Numbered from the stretch's first letter, positions 1 through 7,236 are shown. The stretch: DNA of 13,397 bases from an uncultured Eubacteriales bacterium (GCA_900313475.1 OMRJ01000052.1:1-13397), one strand, 5' to 3'. Notes: generated by a model from the letters alone, not told the origin. Translations and numbers: made by a program.

Positions 1-2237
1 GGCTTTATTTTGAGCCGCTGACTCCGGAAGACGTAATGCATGTAATAGATGCGGAAAAACCGATAGGCGCGGTGGTGGCGTTCGGCGGACAAACCGCCAT
101 AAAGCTTACGAAACACCTTGACAGTCACGGAATTACGATTCTCGGAACATCGGCGGCGGGCATCGATATTGCGGAGGACAGAGAAAAATTTGACGGGCTG
201 CTCGAAAAGCTCGGCATTTCACGTCCGTCCGGTTTCGGTGCTTCGACGCTTGACGAAGCACTCGGCGCCGCCGAAAAGCTCGGTTATCCGGTTCTGCTGC
301 GCCCGTCGTACGTCATCGGCGGACAAAACATGAAAATTGTACACAATGAAAAAGAAGCGCGCGTCTACATGGAGCGCATTCTCGCAAGCGGCATCGACAA
401 CCCCGTGCTCGTAGACAAATACATGGAGGGGACGGAGCTTGAAGTCGATGTTATCTCGGACGGAACCGACATTCTGATACCCGGAATAATGGAGCACATA
501 GAGCGAGCAGGGGTACACAGCGGTGACTCGATCGCGGTCTATCCGCCATATAACCTCAACGACATGATGACGAACCGGCTTGCCGAATGCTCCGCAAAAC
601 TCGCATTGTCGCTCGGCACTGAGGGTCTTGTCAACATTCAGTATCTTATCTGTCAAAACAAACTCTATGTGATAGAAGTCAACCCTCGCGCTTCACGCAC
701 AGTGCCGTATATCAGCAAGGTGTCGGGCGTGCCTATGGTCGATCTTGCGTCACGAGTAATGCTCGGTGAAAAGCTCAAAGACCTCGGATACGGAACGGGA
801 CTTTACAAAACACCGCCATACTGTGCGGTAAAGGTGCCTGTTTTCTCATTCGAGAAGCTTACGGACGTAAACTCCTATCTCGGTCCGGAAATGAAATCTA
901 CGGGCGAGGTGCTCGGCATCGGCAAGAACCTTACGGAGGCGCTTTTCAAAGGGCTGACGTCCGCGGGGATGATAGTCCCGACTGCAAAAACCGGCGAAAA
1001 GGGTGTGCTGCTGAGCGTAGACACACACGATCTTCCCGAAATAGTTTCACTTGCAAAAAAGCTGGACGACCTTAACTTCAAAATATACGCGACCCCGGAA
1101 ACGGCAGCCGAAATATCCACCCTCGGCATCGACGTCGAAACCGTGAGAAGCAGCACGGAGAACGACAGAATATTCCGTCTTATCGAAAACGGACGTATAA
1201 ATTATATTGTTTACACGGGCGCTCTGCTTGACTCCACTGTTGACGACTATATTGCGCTGCACCGCCGCGCATTGCGTCACGCCGTCCCGTGCTTTACGTC
1301 TCTTGACACGGCGAATGCACTTGCCGACATCATCGCGGGGCACTACACACAGCTGAACACGGAGCTTGTTGATATCAACAGAATGCGTGACTCTTACCGT
1401 GAACTGCCGTTTCAAAAGCTTCAGGCTGCGGGCGATGACTATATTTTCGTCGAAAACTACGATGGCGCAATAACCTGCCCGGAATCCCTGAGTGTTTCTC
1501 TATGCGACCGTCACAGAGGTATCGGCGCGTACGGACTTGTGCTGATAGAAAAAAGTGAAACCGCCGACGCAAAAATGCGAATTTTCAACCGCGACGGCAC
1601 ATTCGGAGCAACAGGCGGCAACGCGGTTCGCTGTCTCGGCAAATATCTCTATGACAGCGGCACGGTAAAAAAAGATGCAATGACAGTTGAAACGCCTGCG
1701 GGGATCGTAGAATTAAAGCTTTACACTTCTTCGGGCGAAGTGTCTTTTGTGACCGCAAACATGGGAGCAGCGGACTTCTCCCCCGCGGCAGTCCCCGTAA
1801 AAACAGACAAAACAAGAGTTGTCGATATGCCGTATGAGATAGCAGGAAAAACATATGACATAACCTGCCTTTCGGTCGGAAATCCGCACTGTGTGGTGTT
1901 TGTTGACAGGGTTGACCGCGTCGATATCGAAAATATCGGTCCGCTGTTTGAAAATGCGCCGATATTCCCCGAACGCACCAATACGGAATTTGTAAGGGCA
2001 GTTAACAAAAACATGCTCAAAATGCGCGTGTGGGAGCGCGGTAACGGAGAGACATACGCCTGCGGCACAGGCGCATGCGCTGCGGCTGCGGCTGCGGTCG
2101 AAATCGGACTTTGCCGAAGGAATGAGCCTATAACAGTAAAGGTTCGCGGTGGCGACCTGACAGTCACGGTGACCGACAACGGTATTCTTCTTACGGGTGA
2201 TACCGTCCGCACTTTCGGCGGCACCGTAAGATTTTAA
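1..2237 (+). CDS. carB: Carbamoyl-phosphate synthase large subunit (3' part) fused in frame to a DapF-like domain
   Basis: The gene enters from the left edge already open; the first codons read LYFEPLTPEDVMHV, a CarB sequence, so the ATG at 36 is internal. CarB makes carbamoyl phosphate from bicarbonate, ATP and glutamine-derived ammonia for pyrimidines and arginine. Counting from that ATG: residues about 1-310 are the end of the second synthetase half with its ATP-grasp fold (GGQTAIKL, LLRPSYVIGG, metal ligands E214 and N216 in VIEVNPRASR, then KSTGEVLGIG). Residues about 320-447 are the MGS-like allosteric domain. CarB normally ends near VDIN (445-448). Here the frame runs on through about 15 residues into a full DapF-like domain (about 457-733) with GNPHCV (615-620), TNTEFV (648-653) and ERGNGETYACGTGAC (667-681). 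The second catalytic Cys (C676) is present, but the first is Gly527 and the usual GND Asn is Asp467. CarB is certain. The fusion is seen directly. Epimerase activity of the tail is doubtful. No clear ribosome site precedes Met450, so separate translation of DapF is unlikely. Confidence 0.93.
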   Translation, partial: LYFEPLTPEDVMHVIDAEKPIGAVVAFGGQTAIKLTKHLDSHGITILGTSAAGIDIAEDREKFDGLLEKLGISRPSGFGASTLDEALGAAEKLGYPVLLRPSYVIGGQNMKIVHNEKEARVYMERILASGIDNPVLVDKYMEGTELEVDVISDGTDILIPGIMEHIERAGVHSGDSIAVYPPYNLNDMMTNRLAECSAKLALSLGTEGLVNIQYLICQNKLYVIEVNPRASRTVPYISKVSGVPMVDLASRVMLGEKLKDLGYGTGLYKTPPYCAVKVPVFSFEKLTDVNSYLGPEMKSTGEVLGIGKNLTEALFKGLTSAGMIVPTAKTGEKGVLLSVDTHDLPEIVSLAKKLDDLNFKIYATPETAAEISTLGIDVETVRSSTENDRIFRLIENGRINYIVYTGALLDSTVDDYIALHRRALRHAVPCFTSLDTANALADIIAGHYTQLNTELVDINRMRDSYRELPFQKLQAAGDDYIFVENYDGAITCPESLSVSLCDRHRGIGAYGLVLIEKSETADAKMRIFNRDGTFGATGGNAVRCLGKYLYDSGTVKKDAMTVETPAGIVELKLYTSSGEVSFVTANMGAADFSPAAVPVKTDKTRVVDMPYEIAGKTYDITCLSVGNPHCVVFVDRVDRVDIENIGPLFENAPIFPERTNTEFVRAVNKNMLKMRVWERGNGETYACGTGACAAAAAAVEIGLCRRNEPITVKVRGGDLTVTVTDNGILLTGDTVRTFGGTVRF

Positions 2238-2527
2238 TGACGAAAAGAGAAATCAAACATACACATCTGAATTTTTTGTCCTGACTTACACGTTTTTTCC
2301 TTTTAATGTTCAAAAAAGATATACAAATTTTATCGGTTTTTTTTGTTAACATTCGACAACAAAAGCGACATTTCAGCCTCTGAAAATAATAAAAAAATAT
2401 TTTTTTGTATGTTTTCTAAAATTAAGGCTGTTTTAAGGTTGTCCCGATATACTTTGAGATGTCAACAGGACAAAGACATTAAAGTTTGCTACCTCGTTTT
2501 TCTTCATAAATTATCTCTTCAAAACGG
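2238..2527. other. Non-coding, AT-rich intergenic stretch
   Basis: No convincing gene lies here. A weak hairpin (GATA 2318-2321 with TATC 2331-2334) before the T8 run at 2338-2345 could end the carB transcript, but the stem is short. A 16-bp A/T palindrome lies at 2391-2406. From about 2439 there is base-pairing potential described under the small RNA entry. The one open frame across 2343-2690 starts at TTG, has no ribosome site and reads straight through the terminator hairpin, so it is not taken as a gene. Confidence 0.6.
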
Positions 2528-2556
2528 AAAGCGCCGTGATTTTCACGGCGCTTTTC
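2439..2556 (+). ncRNA. Possible small structured RNA ending in an intrinsic terminator
   Basis: What is seen: ATGTC (2459-2463) pairs with GACAT (2475-2479), and CTTT (2452-2455) with AAAG (2481-2484). The loop of this hairpin contains GGACAA (2468-2473), which is complementary to TTGTCC at 2439-2444, so an H-type pseudoknot is possible. The segment ends at the perfect terminator at 2528-2554. No clear promoter was found immediately upstream, and no known RNA class was recognised. It could equally be the 3' untranslated end of the carB transcript. The call is an inference from pairing only. Confidence 0.25.
2528..2556 (+). terminator. Intrinsic terminator with perfect 12-bp stem
   Basis: AAAGCGCCGTGA (2528-2539) is exactly complementary to TCACGGCGCTTT (2543-2554) around a TTT loop, followed by only one more T. 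The GC-rich stem closing on TTTT fits a rho-independent terminator read on the plus strand. It separates carB-dapF, or a small RNA, from the mrp transcription unit. Confidence 0.8.
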
Positions 2557-2602
2557 GTCGGTACGGTTTATTTCTTCTTTTGAGCTTTTTCGCAGTTCCG
2601 GT

Positions 2603-2660
2603 TCCGTATAACTGCCGACTTTATCTTTTTATCCGCATAACTGTTGACTTTATCTTTTTA
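2603..2660 (+). repeat. Two-copy 29-bp tandem repeat
   Basis: Copy 1 (2603-2631) and copy 2 (2632-2660) are adjacent and match at 26 of 29 positions. Both share AACTG and GACTTTATCTTTTTA; the differences are T/C at position 5 and CC/TT in the middle. The second copy supplies the -35 hexamer (TTGACT, where copy 1 has CCGACT) of the promoter before mrp, so the repeat overlaps a regulatory site. Confidence 0.9.
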
Positions 2661-2671
2661 AAGGTTATAAT
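2644..2671 (+). promoter_or_regulatory. Sigma-A type promoter upstream of mrp
   Basis: TTGACT (2644-2649), a 16-nt spacer and a perfect TATAAT (2666-2671) predict a start near 2678-2680. It lies just after the terminator at 2528-2556 and about 235 bp before the mrp start codon, giving an unusually long leader of about 200 nt. It probably drives mrp and the coupled exonuclease, and perhaps the genes beyond. Confidence 0.75.
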
Positions 2672-2678
2672 TATTACG

Positions 2679-2879
2679 CGTAAAGACTGACGGGTGCAAA
2701 GCAGTTTTGCCCGAGTTTATTTTTGTTCGGGCAAGGAAAAGCCCGCAGCGAATACCTGACGTATTTGCAAGGGTTTTAACGCAGTATGGGCGAAAATCAG
2801 CCTGTCAAAACCGACACGGGTTCATTTCCCGTCAGCCTTAAGTAAAAAGACTGATAAAATACATTCGGAGGATTTTCTC
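2679..2879 (+). promoter_or_regulatory. Long structured 5' leader of mrp, candidate riboswitch or regulatory RNA (class not recognised)
   Basis: Pairing seen by eye: a closing stem CTGACGGG (2687-2694) with CCCGTCAG (2828-2835); a hairpin TTGCCCGA (2707-2714) with TCGGGCAA (2727-2734); a hairpin GCGAATAC (2748-2755) with GTATTTGC (2761-2768) around a 5-nt loop; GCCC (2741-2744) with GGGC (2788-2791) enclosing it; and TGTC (2803-2806) with GACA (2813-2816). The 3' strand of the closing stem can instead pair locally, ACGGG (2816-2820) with CCCGT (2828-2832), which excludes the long-range stem. This is the kind of switch seen in riboswitch expression platforms. No terminator precedes the gene, so control, if any, would more likely be translational or by stability. 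Known motifs of the TPP, FMN, cobalamin, SAM, lysine, c-di-GMP and T-box classes were looked for from memory and not found. Confidence 0.5.
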
Positions 2880-3707
2880 ATGAGCGAAGAATGCACACAT
2901 GACTGCAGCTCCTGCGCTTCAAGCGGCGGTTGCCAAAGCGCGGAAAAAACAAGCTTTTTGGAGCAGGAAAACAAGCTCTCCCACATTAAAAACGTAATCG
3001 CGGTCGTCAGCGGCAAAGGCGGCGTCGGAAAATCGACCGTAACATCGCTGCTCGCCGTCGAAAGCCGAAGAAAAGGCTTTGACACAGCAATAATCGACGC
3101 TGACATAACGGGTCCGTCGATACCGCAGAGCTTCGGAGTACACAAACGCGCCGAAGCAAGCGACGTGGGGCTTTTCCCCGTTGAAACGGCTACGGGGATC
3201 AAGCTTATGTCGCTCAATCTTCTTGTCGAAAACGAAACAGACCCCGTAATTTGGCGCGGTCCCGTTATAGCCGGCGCGGTAAAACAGTTCTGGACGGACG
3301 TTGTTTGGGGCGATGTGGATTACATGTTTGTCGACCTGCCTCCGGGAACCGGCGATGTTCCGCTCACCGTGTTCCAGTCACTTCCCGTAAAAGGAATAAT
3401 TGTTGTGACAAGCCCGCAGGAGCTTGTGTCGATGATTGTCACAAAGGCAGTTAAAATGGCGGAGCTTATGAATGTTCCGGTGCTTGGAATAGTGGAAAAC
3501 TATTCGTATTTCGTCTGCCCGGACTGCGGCAAAAAGCACTATATCTACGGTGAGAGCCATGTAAAAGAAATTGCGTCAAAGCACGGCATAAGAAACACGG
3601 TGCAGCTTCCGATAAATCCCAAGCTGTCCGCGGCATTCGACAAGGGCATGACGGAGCTTTCGGACTGCCCCGAGTTCTCGGAATTTGCCGATAAAATAAT
3701 AAAATGA
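2880..3707 (+). CDS. mrp: Mrp/Nbp35-family iron-sulfur carrier P-loop ATPase
   Basis: A 275-residue cytosolic ATPase of the Mrp/ApbC/Nbp35 family, which binds and passes on Fe-S clusters as a homodimer. The deviant Walker A motif SGKGGVGKS is at 44-52 with signature Lys46. The Switch I-like DADITGPS is at 73-80, the Walker B region FVDLPPGTGD at 150-159, and the CPDC pair (C213, C216), which binds the bridging cluster between subunits, comes next. The N-terminus carries Cys at 5, 9, 12 and 18, resembling the ferredoxin-like N-terminal cluster site of Nbp35, an arrangement I recall as common in clostridial Mrp. The MIP18-like N-terminal domain of proteobacterial Mrp is absent. The start is supported by GGAGG at 2867-2871, eight bases before the ATG. 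The stop codon overlaps the next gene's ATG. Confidence 0.95.
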   Translation: MSEECTHDCSSCASSGGCQSAEKTSFLEQENKLSHIKNVIAVVSGKGGVGKSTVTSLLAVESRRKGFDTAIIDADITGPSIPQSFGVHKRAEASDVGLFPVETATGIKLMSLNLLVENETDPVIWRGPVIAGAVKQFWTDVVWGDVDYMFVDLPPGTGDVPLTVFQSLPVKGIIVVTSPQELVSMIVTKAVKMAELMNVPVLGIVENYSYFVCPDCGKKHYIYGESHVKEIASKHGIRNTVQLPINPKLSAAFDKGMTELSDCPEFSEFADKIIK

Positions 3708-4279
3708 CGGACGGCACAAGCCGCGCGTTCATGGGCAGGAAGCTCGATGTTTTTCCGGACACCTTCGTGTGCTTCGACATCGAAACAACGGGTCTTTCTC
3801 CCGGACGCGACGACATAATAGAAATATCGGCACTGAAGCTCGAAGATAATAAGATAACCGACAGCTTTTCAAGGCTTATCCGCATAAACCGCCCTCTGCC
3901 GCCGTTCATCCGTTCACTGACGGGCATAACCGACGACATGCTCAGGAGCGGCGACTGTGCGGAAAGCGTTCTCGCGGATTTCTGTGATTTTACCGCGGGA
4001 TACATAGTAATGGGACATAATGTACGCTTTGATATCGGCTTTGTGTATGACAACTGTCTGTCAAAGCTCGGAACATTTTTCGAAAACGACTATGTAGACA
4101 CGCTCTCAGTTTCACGCAGACTTCTGAAAGGCTTACGGCATCACAGGCTTGACGATATCGTCGAGCACTTCGGCATTGAGGGGCGTACGCTCCATCGCGC
4201 TCTCGGCGACGTTGAGCTTACGGTAAAATGCTACTATAAGCTGCGCGAACAGGCAGAAAGCGCCGCAGCACTCAAATAA
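3704..4279 (+). CDS. DEDDh 3'-5' exonuclease, DnaQ/PolC-epsilon type
   Basis: A 191-residue protein made up of one RNase-T/DnaQ-fold exonuclease domain that removes nucleotides from 3' ends using two metal ions. Motif Exo I is FDIETTGL with D25 and E27. Exo II is GHNVRFDIGF with N106 and D110. Exo III is HRALGDV with H164 and D169, the histidine making it DEDDh. No BRCT, helicase or polymerase part is attached, so it may be a stand-alone proofreading or repair nuclease, or an oligoribonuclease-like enzyme; the substrate cannot be told from sequence. Its ATG overlaps the mrp TGA as ATGA and no Shine-Dalgarno sequence precedes it, so translation is probably coupled to mrp. No terminator is evident after it. 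Confidence 0.9.
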   Translation: MTDGTSRAFMGRKLDVFPDTFVCFDIETTGLSPGRDDIIEISALKLEDNKITDSFSRLIRINRPLPPFIRSLTGITDDMLRSGDCAESVLADFCDFTAGYIVMGHNVRFDIGFVYDNCLSKLGTFFENDYVDTLSVSRRLLKGLRHHRLDDIVEHFGIEGRTLHRALGDVELTVKCYYKLREQAESAAALK

Positions 4280-4320
4280 ACCGATAAGACACGGTATAAT
4301 TCTCTGCATATTTGATTGCA

Positions 4321-4347
4321 TTGCCATAATACGAAAAATTTTATATT
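4321..4347 (+). promoter_or_regulatory. Possible weak promoter for the antiporter
   Basis: TTGCCA (4321-4326) is followed after 15 nt by TATATT (4342-4347), or after 17 nt by the poorer TATTAC. A TATAAT also occurs at 4295-4300 but without a recognisable -35. The 141-bp gap before the antiporter start makes a separate promoter plausible, yet none of these is strong. Confidence 0.25.
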
Positions 4348-4420
4348 ACCGCCCGGTTTAATTACGGATTGTTCATACAAAAACGAATTGTTTTCGGGTA
4401 TCGGAAGGAAGGAACCACAT

Positions 4421-5746
4421 ATGAGCACAGATCAGATTTTGCTCTCTACCGCAGTCAGTCTTTTTGCGGGACTTATCATGACAAGAATTTTGAAGCCGTT
4501 CAAGCTTCCCGACGTAACGTCTTACCTTATCGGCGGCGTTCTTATCGGCACATTCTGCTTAGGCAGATTCATTTTCAACGGTTATGCCGTCGGCTTCAAC
4601 GACACCGTCGCCCCTGCGGATGCATTCGGCATAGTGTCCGATGTTGCGCTCGGCTTTATCGCATTTGATATCGGCAATGAGTTCAGATTAAGCGAATTGA
4701 AAAAAACGGGCAAACAGGCGACGGTCATCGGCATTCTGCAGGCTCTCGCGGCAACGGCATTTGTTGATATCGCTCTTATCTGCGTTCATTTTATAATTGT
4801 CAAAGCAATGGGCAGAGATCTGCTTCCGATTCCGGCGTGCATCATTCTCGGCGCGATAGCAACCGCCACTGCGCCTGCGGCTACGCTTATGGTTGTGCGG
4901 CAGTATAAGGCAAAGGGACCTCTTACGGATCTTCTTCTCCCGATAGTGGCGCTTGACGACGCTGTCGGACTTATCGTGTTTGCAATATCATTCGGTGTGG
5001 CAAAGGCTCTTCACGGCGGAAGCGTAGACGTTATATCCGTTGTGATAAACCCGCTTATTGAAATAGTCCTGTCCGTAATCATCGGCACTGCAGTAGGCTT
5101 TGCGGTGTCACAGATTGAAAAGCTGTTCCATTCGCGTTCAAACCGTCTGACGCTTCTTATAACGTTCGTCTTTATAACGGTTGTGCTCGCACACCTGTCG
5201 TTTGAAATCGGCAGAGTGGAGCTTGCAGCGTCCCCTCTCCTCACCTGCATGATGTTCGGCACGGTTTTCTGCAACGTATGCAAAACGTCTGAGGAAATGA
5301 TGGAGCGTGTGGAGCGCTGGACAAAGCCGATTTACATTCTTTTCTTTGTGATAAGCGGCGCAAGCCTTGATCTCTCGGTGTTCAAACAGCCCGTTTTTGT
5401 TTTGATAGGTGTGATTTACATTCTGTTCCGTTCACTCGGCAAATATCTCGGCGCAATGGGAAGTGCGAAGCTGATGAAATGCGAGCCGAGCACGGTTAAA
5501 TATCTCGGAATAACGCTTCTTCCTCAGGCGGGCGTTGCGCTCGGAATGATAAGCGTTGTCGCCTCCGATAACGTTTTCGGGCCTATGCACATAGGCAACA
5601 CGGTTCGCTTCGTTGTGCTTTTTGCCGTGCTTATATACGAAATAGTCGGTCCTGTTTTCACGAAATTCGCGCTTACAAAAGCAGGCGATATCACGGCAAA
5701 GCCTGCCGGCAAAACAGCCCGTGTGGAAAACGGCAGCAAGGCTTAA
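4421..5746 (+). CDS. Cation/proton antiporter, CPA2 (Na_H_Exchanger) family
   Basis: A 441-residue integral membrane protein, probably with 11-13 membrane segments, exchanging Na+ or K+ for protons. Features seen: an early amphipathic repeat unit with KLPDVTSYLIGGVLIG (28-43), DVALGFIAFDIGNEFRL (74-90) where the family usually has a glycine-rich segment, the unwound helix GAIATATAPAATL (144-156), and VALDDAVG with D179-D180. The double Asp is typical of electrogenic NapA/NhaA-like transporters rather than the QD of KefC. RSLGKYLGA (337-345) supplies basic residues in a late helix. No RCK/TrkA_N regulatory domain follows; the tail after about 420 is short and polar. An open frame extends upstream to 4316, but GGAAGG at 4407-4412, eight bases before ATG 4421, and homology decide the start. 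Pyruvate kinase begins only 12 bp after the stop. Confidence 0.85.
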   Translation: MSTDQILLSTAVSLFAGLIMTRILKPFKLPDVTSYLIGGVLIGTFCLGRFIFNGYAVGFNDTVAPADAFGIVSDVALGFIAFDIGNEFRLSELKKTGKQATVIGILQALAATAFVDIALICVHFIIVKAMGRDLLPIPACIILGAIATATAPAATLMVVRQYKAKGPLTDLLLPIVALDDAVGLIVFAISFGVAKALHGGSVDVISVVINPLIEIVLSVIIGTAVGFAVSQIEKLFHSRSNRLTLLITFVFITVVLAHLSFEIGRVELAASPLLTCMMFGTVFCNVCKTSEEMMERVERWTKPIYILFFVISGASLDLSVFKQPVFVLIGVIYILFRSLGKYLGAMGSAKLMKCEPSTVKYLGITLLPQAGVALGMISVVASDNVFGPMHIGNTVRFVVLFAVLIYEIVGPVFTKFALTKAGDITAKPAGKTARVENGSKA

Positions 5747-5758
5747 AAAGGAGTCCGT

Positions 5759-7171
5759 ATGAGAAAAACGAAAATAGTTTGCACGATTGGTCCGGCAAGC
5801 AGCAGCGAAAATACACTCCGCGAAATGTGCCTCGCCGGAATGAATGTGGCGCGTCTCAATTTTTCGCACGGGACGCACGAAGCGCATCTCAAAACGCTCA
5901 ATCTTATAAAAAAAGTGAGAAGCGATCTCGGACTGCCTATCGCCGTGCTGCTTGACACAAAAGGCCCCGAATACCGCATCGGCGTTTTCGAGAACGGCAA
6001 AGCAGAACTTAAAGAAGGCGACGAGTTTACTTTTACGTCCGACGATATAATCGGCGACGAAAAACGTGTAAGCGTAAGCTACAAAAATCTGCCGTCGGAG
6101 CTTAAACCGGGTGACACCGTGCTCCTGAATAACGGTTTGCTCATATTTAAGGTTGAAAAAACAACCGAAACAGATGTCATATGTCGCGTTGAATCGGGAG
6201 GAATACTCTCCGACAGAAAAAGCATGAGTTTTCCCGGCAAGGTGTTAAAGCAGGTCTATTTAAGCGAACAGGACAAATCCGACATTCTTTTCGGCATTGA
6301 AAACGGCGTTGATTTCATCGCCTGCTCGTTCGTATCGTGCCGACAGGATCTGATTGACGTAAAAAACTTTATGCGCAAGCACAACTGCACGGACATAGAG
6401 CTTATCGCAAAAATAGAAAACCGCTCCGGCGTAGATAACATTAAGGATATCTGCGAGGAATGCAGCGGCATTATGATAGGCCGCGGCGACATGGGCGTTG
6501 AAATTCCGTTTGAGGAGCTGCCGGCGATTCAGAAAAAAATCATAACAACGTGCCGCCTACTCGGAAAACGCGTTATCACTGCCACCGAAATGCTCGAATC
6601 AATGATAACCAATCCTCGTCCCACAAGAGCGGAAATATCGGACGTTGCAAACGCCGTATACGACGGCACCAGCGCAACAATGCTGTCGGGCGAAACCGCA
6701 ATGGGACACGATCCCGTACTCACCGTGCAAACAATGGCAAGCATTGCGGAATACACCGAAAAGAGCATCCGTTACGAACGCAGATTTTATACAACGGAAT
6801 TCCATATCAAAAACACCGTTGACGCCGTGTCGCACTCAACGTGCGGGATGGCTATCGACATAGCCGCGAAAGCGATAGCGGTGTGCACCATTTCGGGAAT
6901 GACGGCGCGCATGGTGTCGCGTTTCCGTCCTCCCGTCGATATTCTCGGAATAACGACAAACGAAAAAACATGGCGCAAGCTCGCACTCTCATGGGGCGTA
7001 ACACCCGTGATGTGCGAAATGCACAGCTCACTCGACGTCCTTTTCTATGAGGCAAAAAACATGGCGAAAAAATGCTTTGACTTAAAACCCGACGACAAGC
7101 TCGTTATAACCGGAGGACTGACGAACGGAAAATCGGGCAACACAAATGTAATAAAGGTTGAAGTAATTTGA
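5759..7171 (+). CDS. pyk: Pyruvate kinase
   Basis: This enzyme converts phosphoenolpyruvate and ADP to pyruvate and ATP, the last glycolytic step. At 470 residues it is the short form without the extra C-terminal PEP-utiliser-like domain found in Bacillus. The A-domain starts with KTKIVCTIGPAS (3-14); ARLNFSHG (31-38) holds phosphate and K+ ligands. LLDTKGPE (64-71) is followed by the B-domain to about 165. Catalytic Lys218 and metal ligand Glu220 lie in AKIEN, the second metal ligand Asp244 in GRGDMGVE, and Thr276 in VITATEMLESM. NPRPTRAEISDVANAV (285-300) and MLSGETA (308-314) complete the active site, and the C-domain is about 350-470. Minor oddities are NNG at 124-126, where DDG is usual, and PEYRIG for PEIRTG. 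AAGGAG at 5748-5753 lies close upstream. It is probably co-transcribed with the antiporter, and a strong terminator follows. Confidence 0.96.
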   Translation: MRKTKIVCTIGPASSSENTLREMCLAGMNVARLNFSHGTHEAHLKTLNLIKKVRSDLGLPIAVLLDTKGPEYRIGVFENGKAELKEGDEFTFTSDDIIGDEKRVSVSYKNLPSELKPGDTVLLNNGLLIFKVEKTTETDVICRVESGGILSDRKSMSFPGKVLKQVYLSEQDKSDILFGIENGVDFIACSFVSCRQDLIDVKNFMRKHNCTDIELIAKIENRSGVDNIKDICEECSGIMIGRGDMGVEIPFEELPAIQKKIITTCRLLGKRVITATEMLESMITNPRPTRAEISDVANAVYDGTSATMLSGETAMGHDPVLTVQTMASIAEYTEKSIRYERRFYTTEFHIKNTVDAVSHSTCGMAIDIAAKAIAVCTISGMTARMVSRFRPPVDILGITTNEKTWRKLALSWGVTPVMCEMHSSLDVLFYEAKNMAKKCFDLKPDDKLVITGGLTNGKSGNTNVIKVEVI

Positions 7172-7196
7172 CAGCCGTTTTTTACGAAAATAATTT

Positions 7197-7236
7197 CTCC
7201 CGCGGCAGATTTTGATTTCTGCTGCGGGAGTCTTTT
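7197..7236 (+). terminator. Intrinsic terminator after pyk, possibly bidirectional
   Basis: CTCCCGCGGCAGA (7197-7209) pairs with TCTGCTGCGGGAG (7218-7230), 13 bp with one G-U, around an 8-nt loop, followed by TCTTTTT. It lies 25 bp after pyk and 76 bp beyond the end of the convergent glmS. On the minus strand it is followed by AAATTATTTT, so it may also end glmS, for which no other terminator is visible. Confidence 0.9.

Noticed and set aside
2391..2406. 16-bp perfect palindrome of A and T
   Set aside because: Low-complexity A-run/T-run in an AT-rich gap; expected by composition and not linked to a promoter or gene.
2343..2690. A 115-codon frame in the carB-mrp gap
   Set aside because: TTG start without ribosome site; it crosses the perfect terminator hairpin, both tandem repeat copies and the mrp promoter.
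2816..2832. tRNA T-arm-like sequence (CGGGTTCATTTCCCG)
   Set aside because: The loop lacks the conserved A at position 58 and there is no acceptor, D or anticodon arm around it; it fits better as the 3' hairpin of the mrp leader.
4316..4420. 35-residue N-terminal extension of the antiporter
   Set aside because: No ribosome site at 4316 and no membrane-protein character; ATG 4421 has GGAAGG at the right distance.
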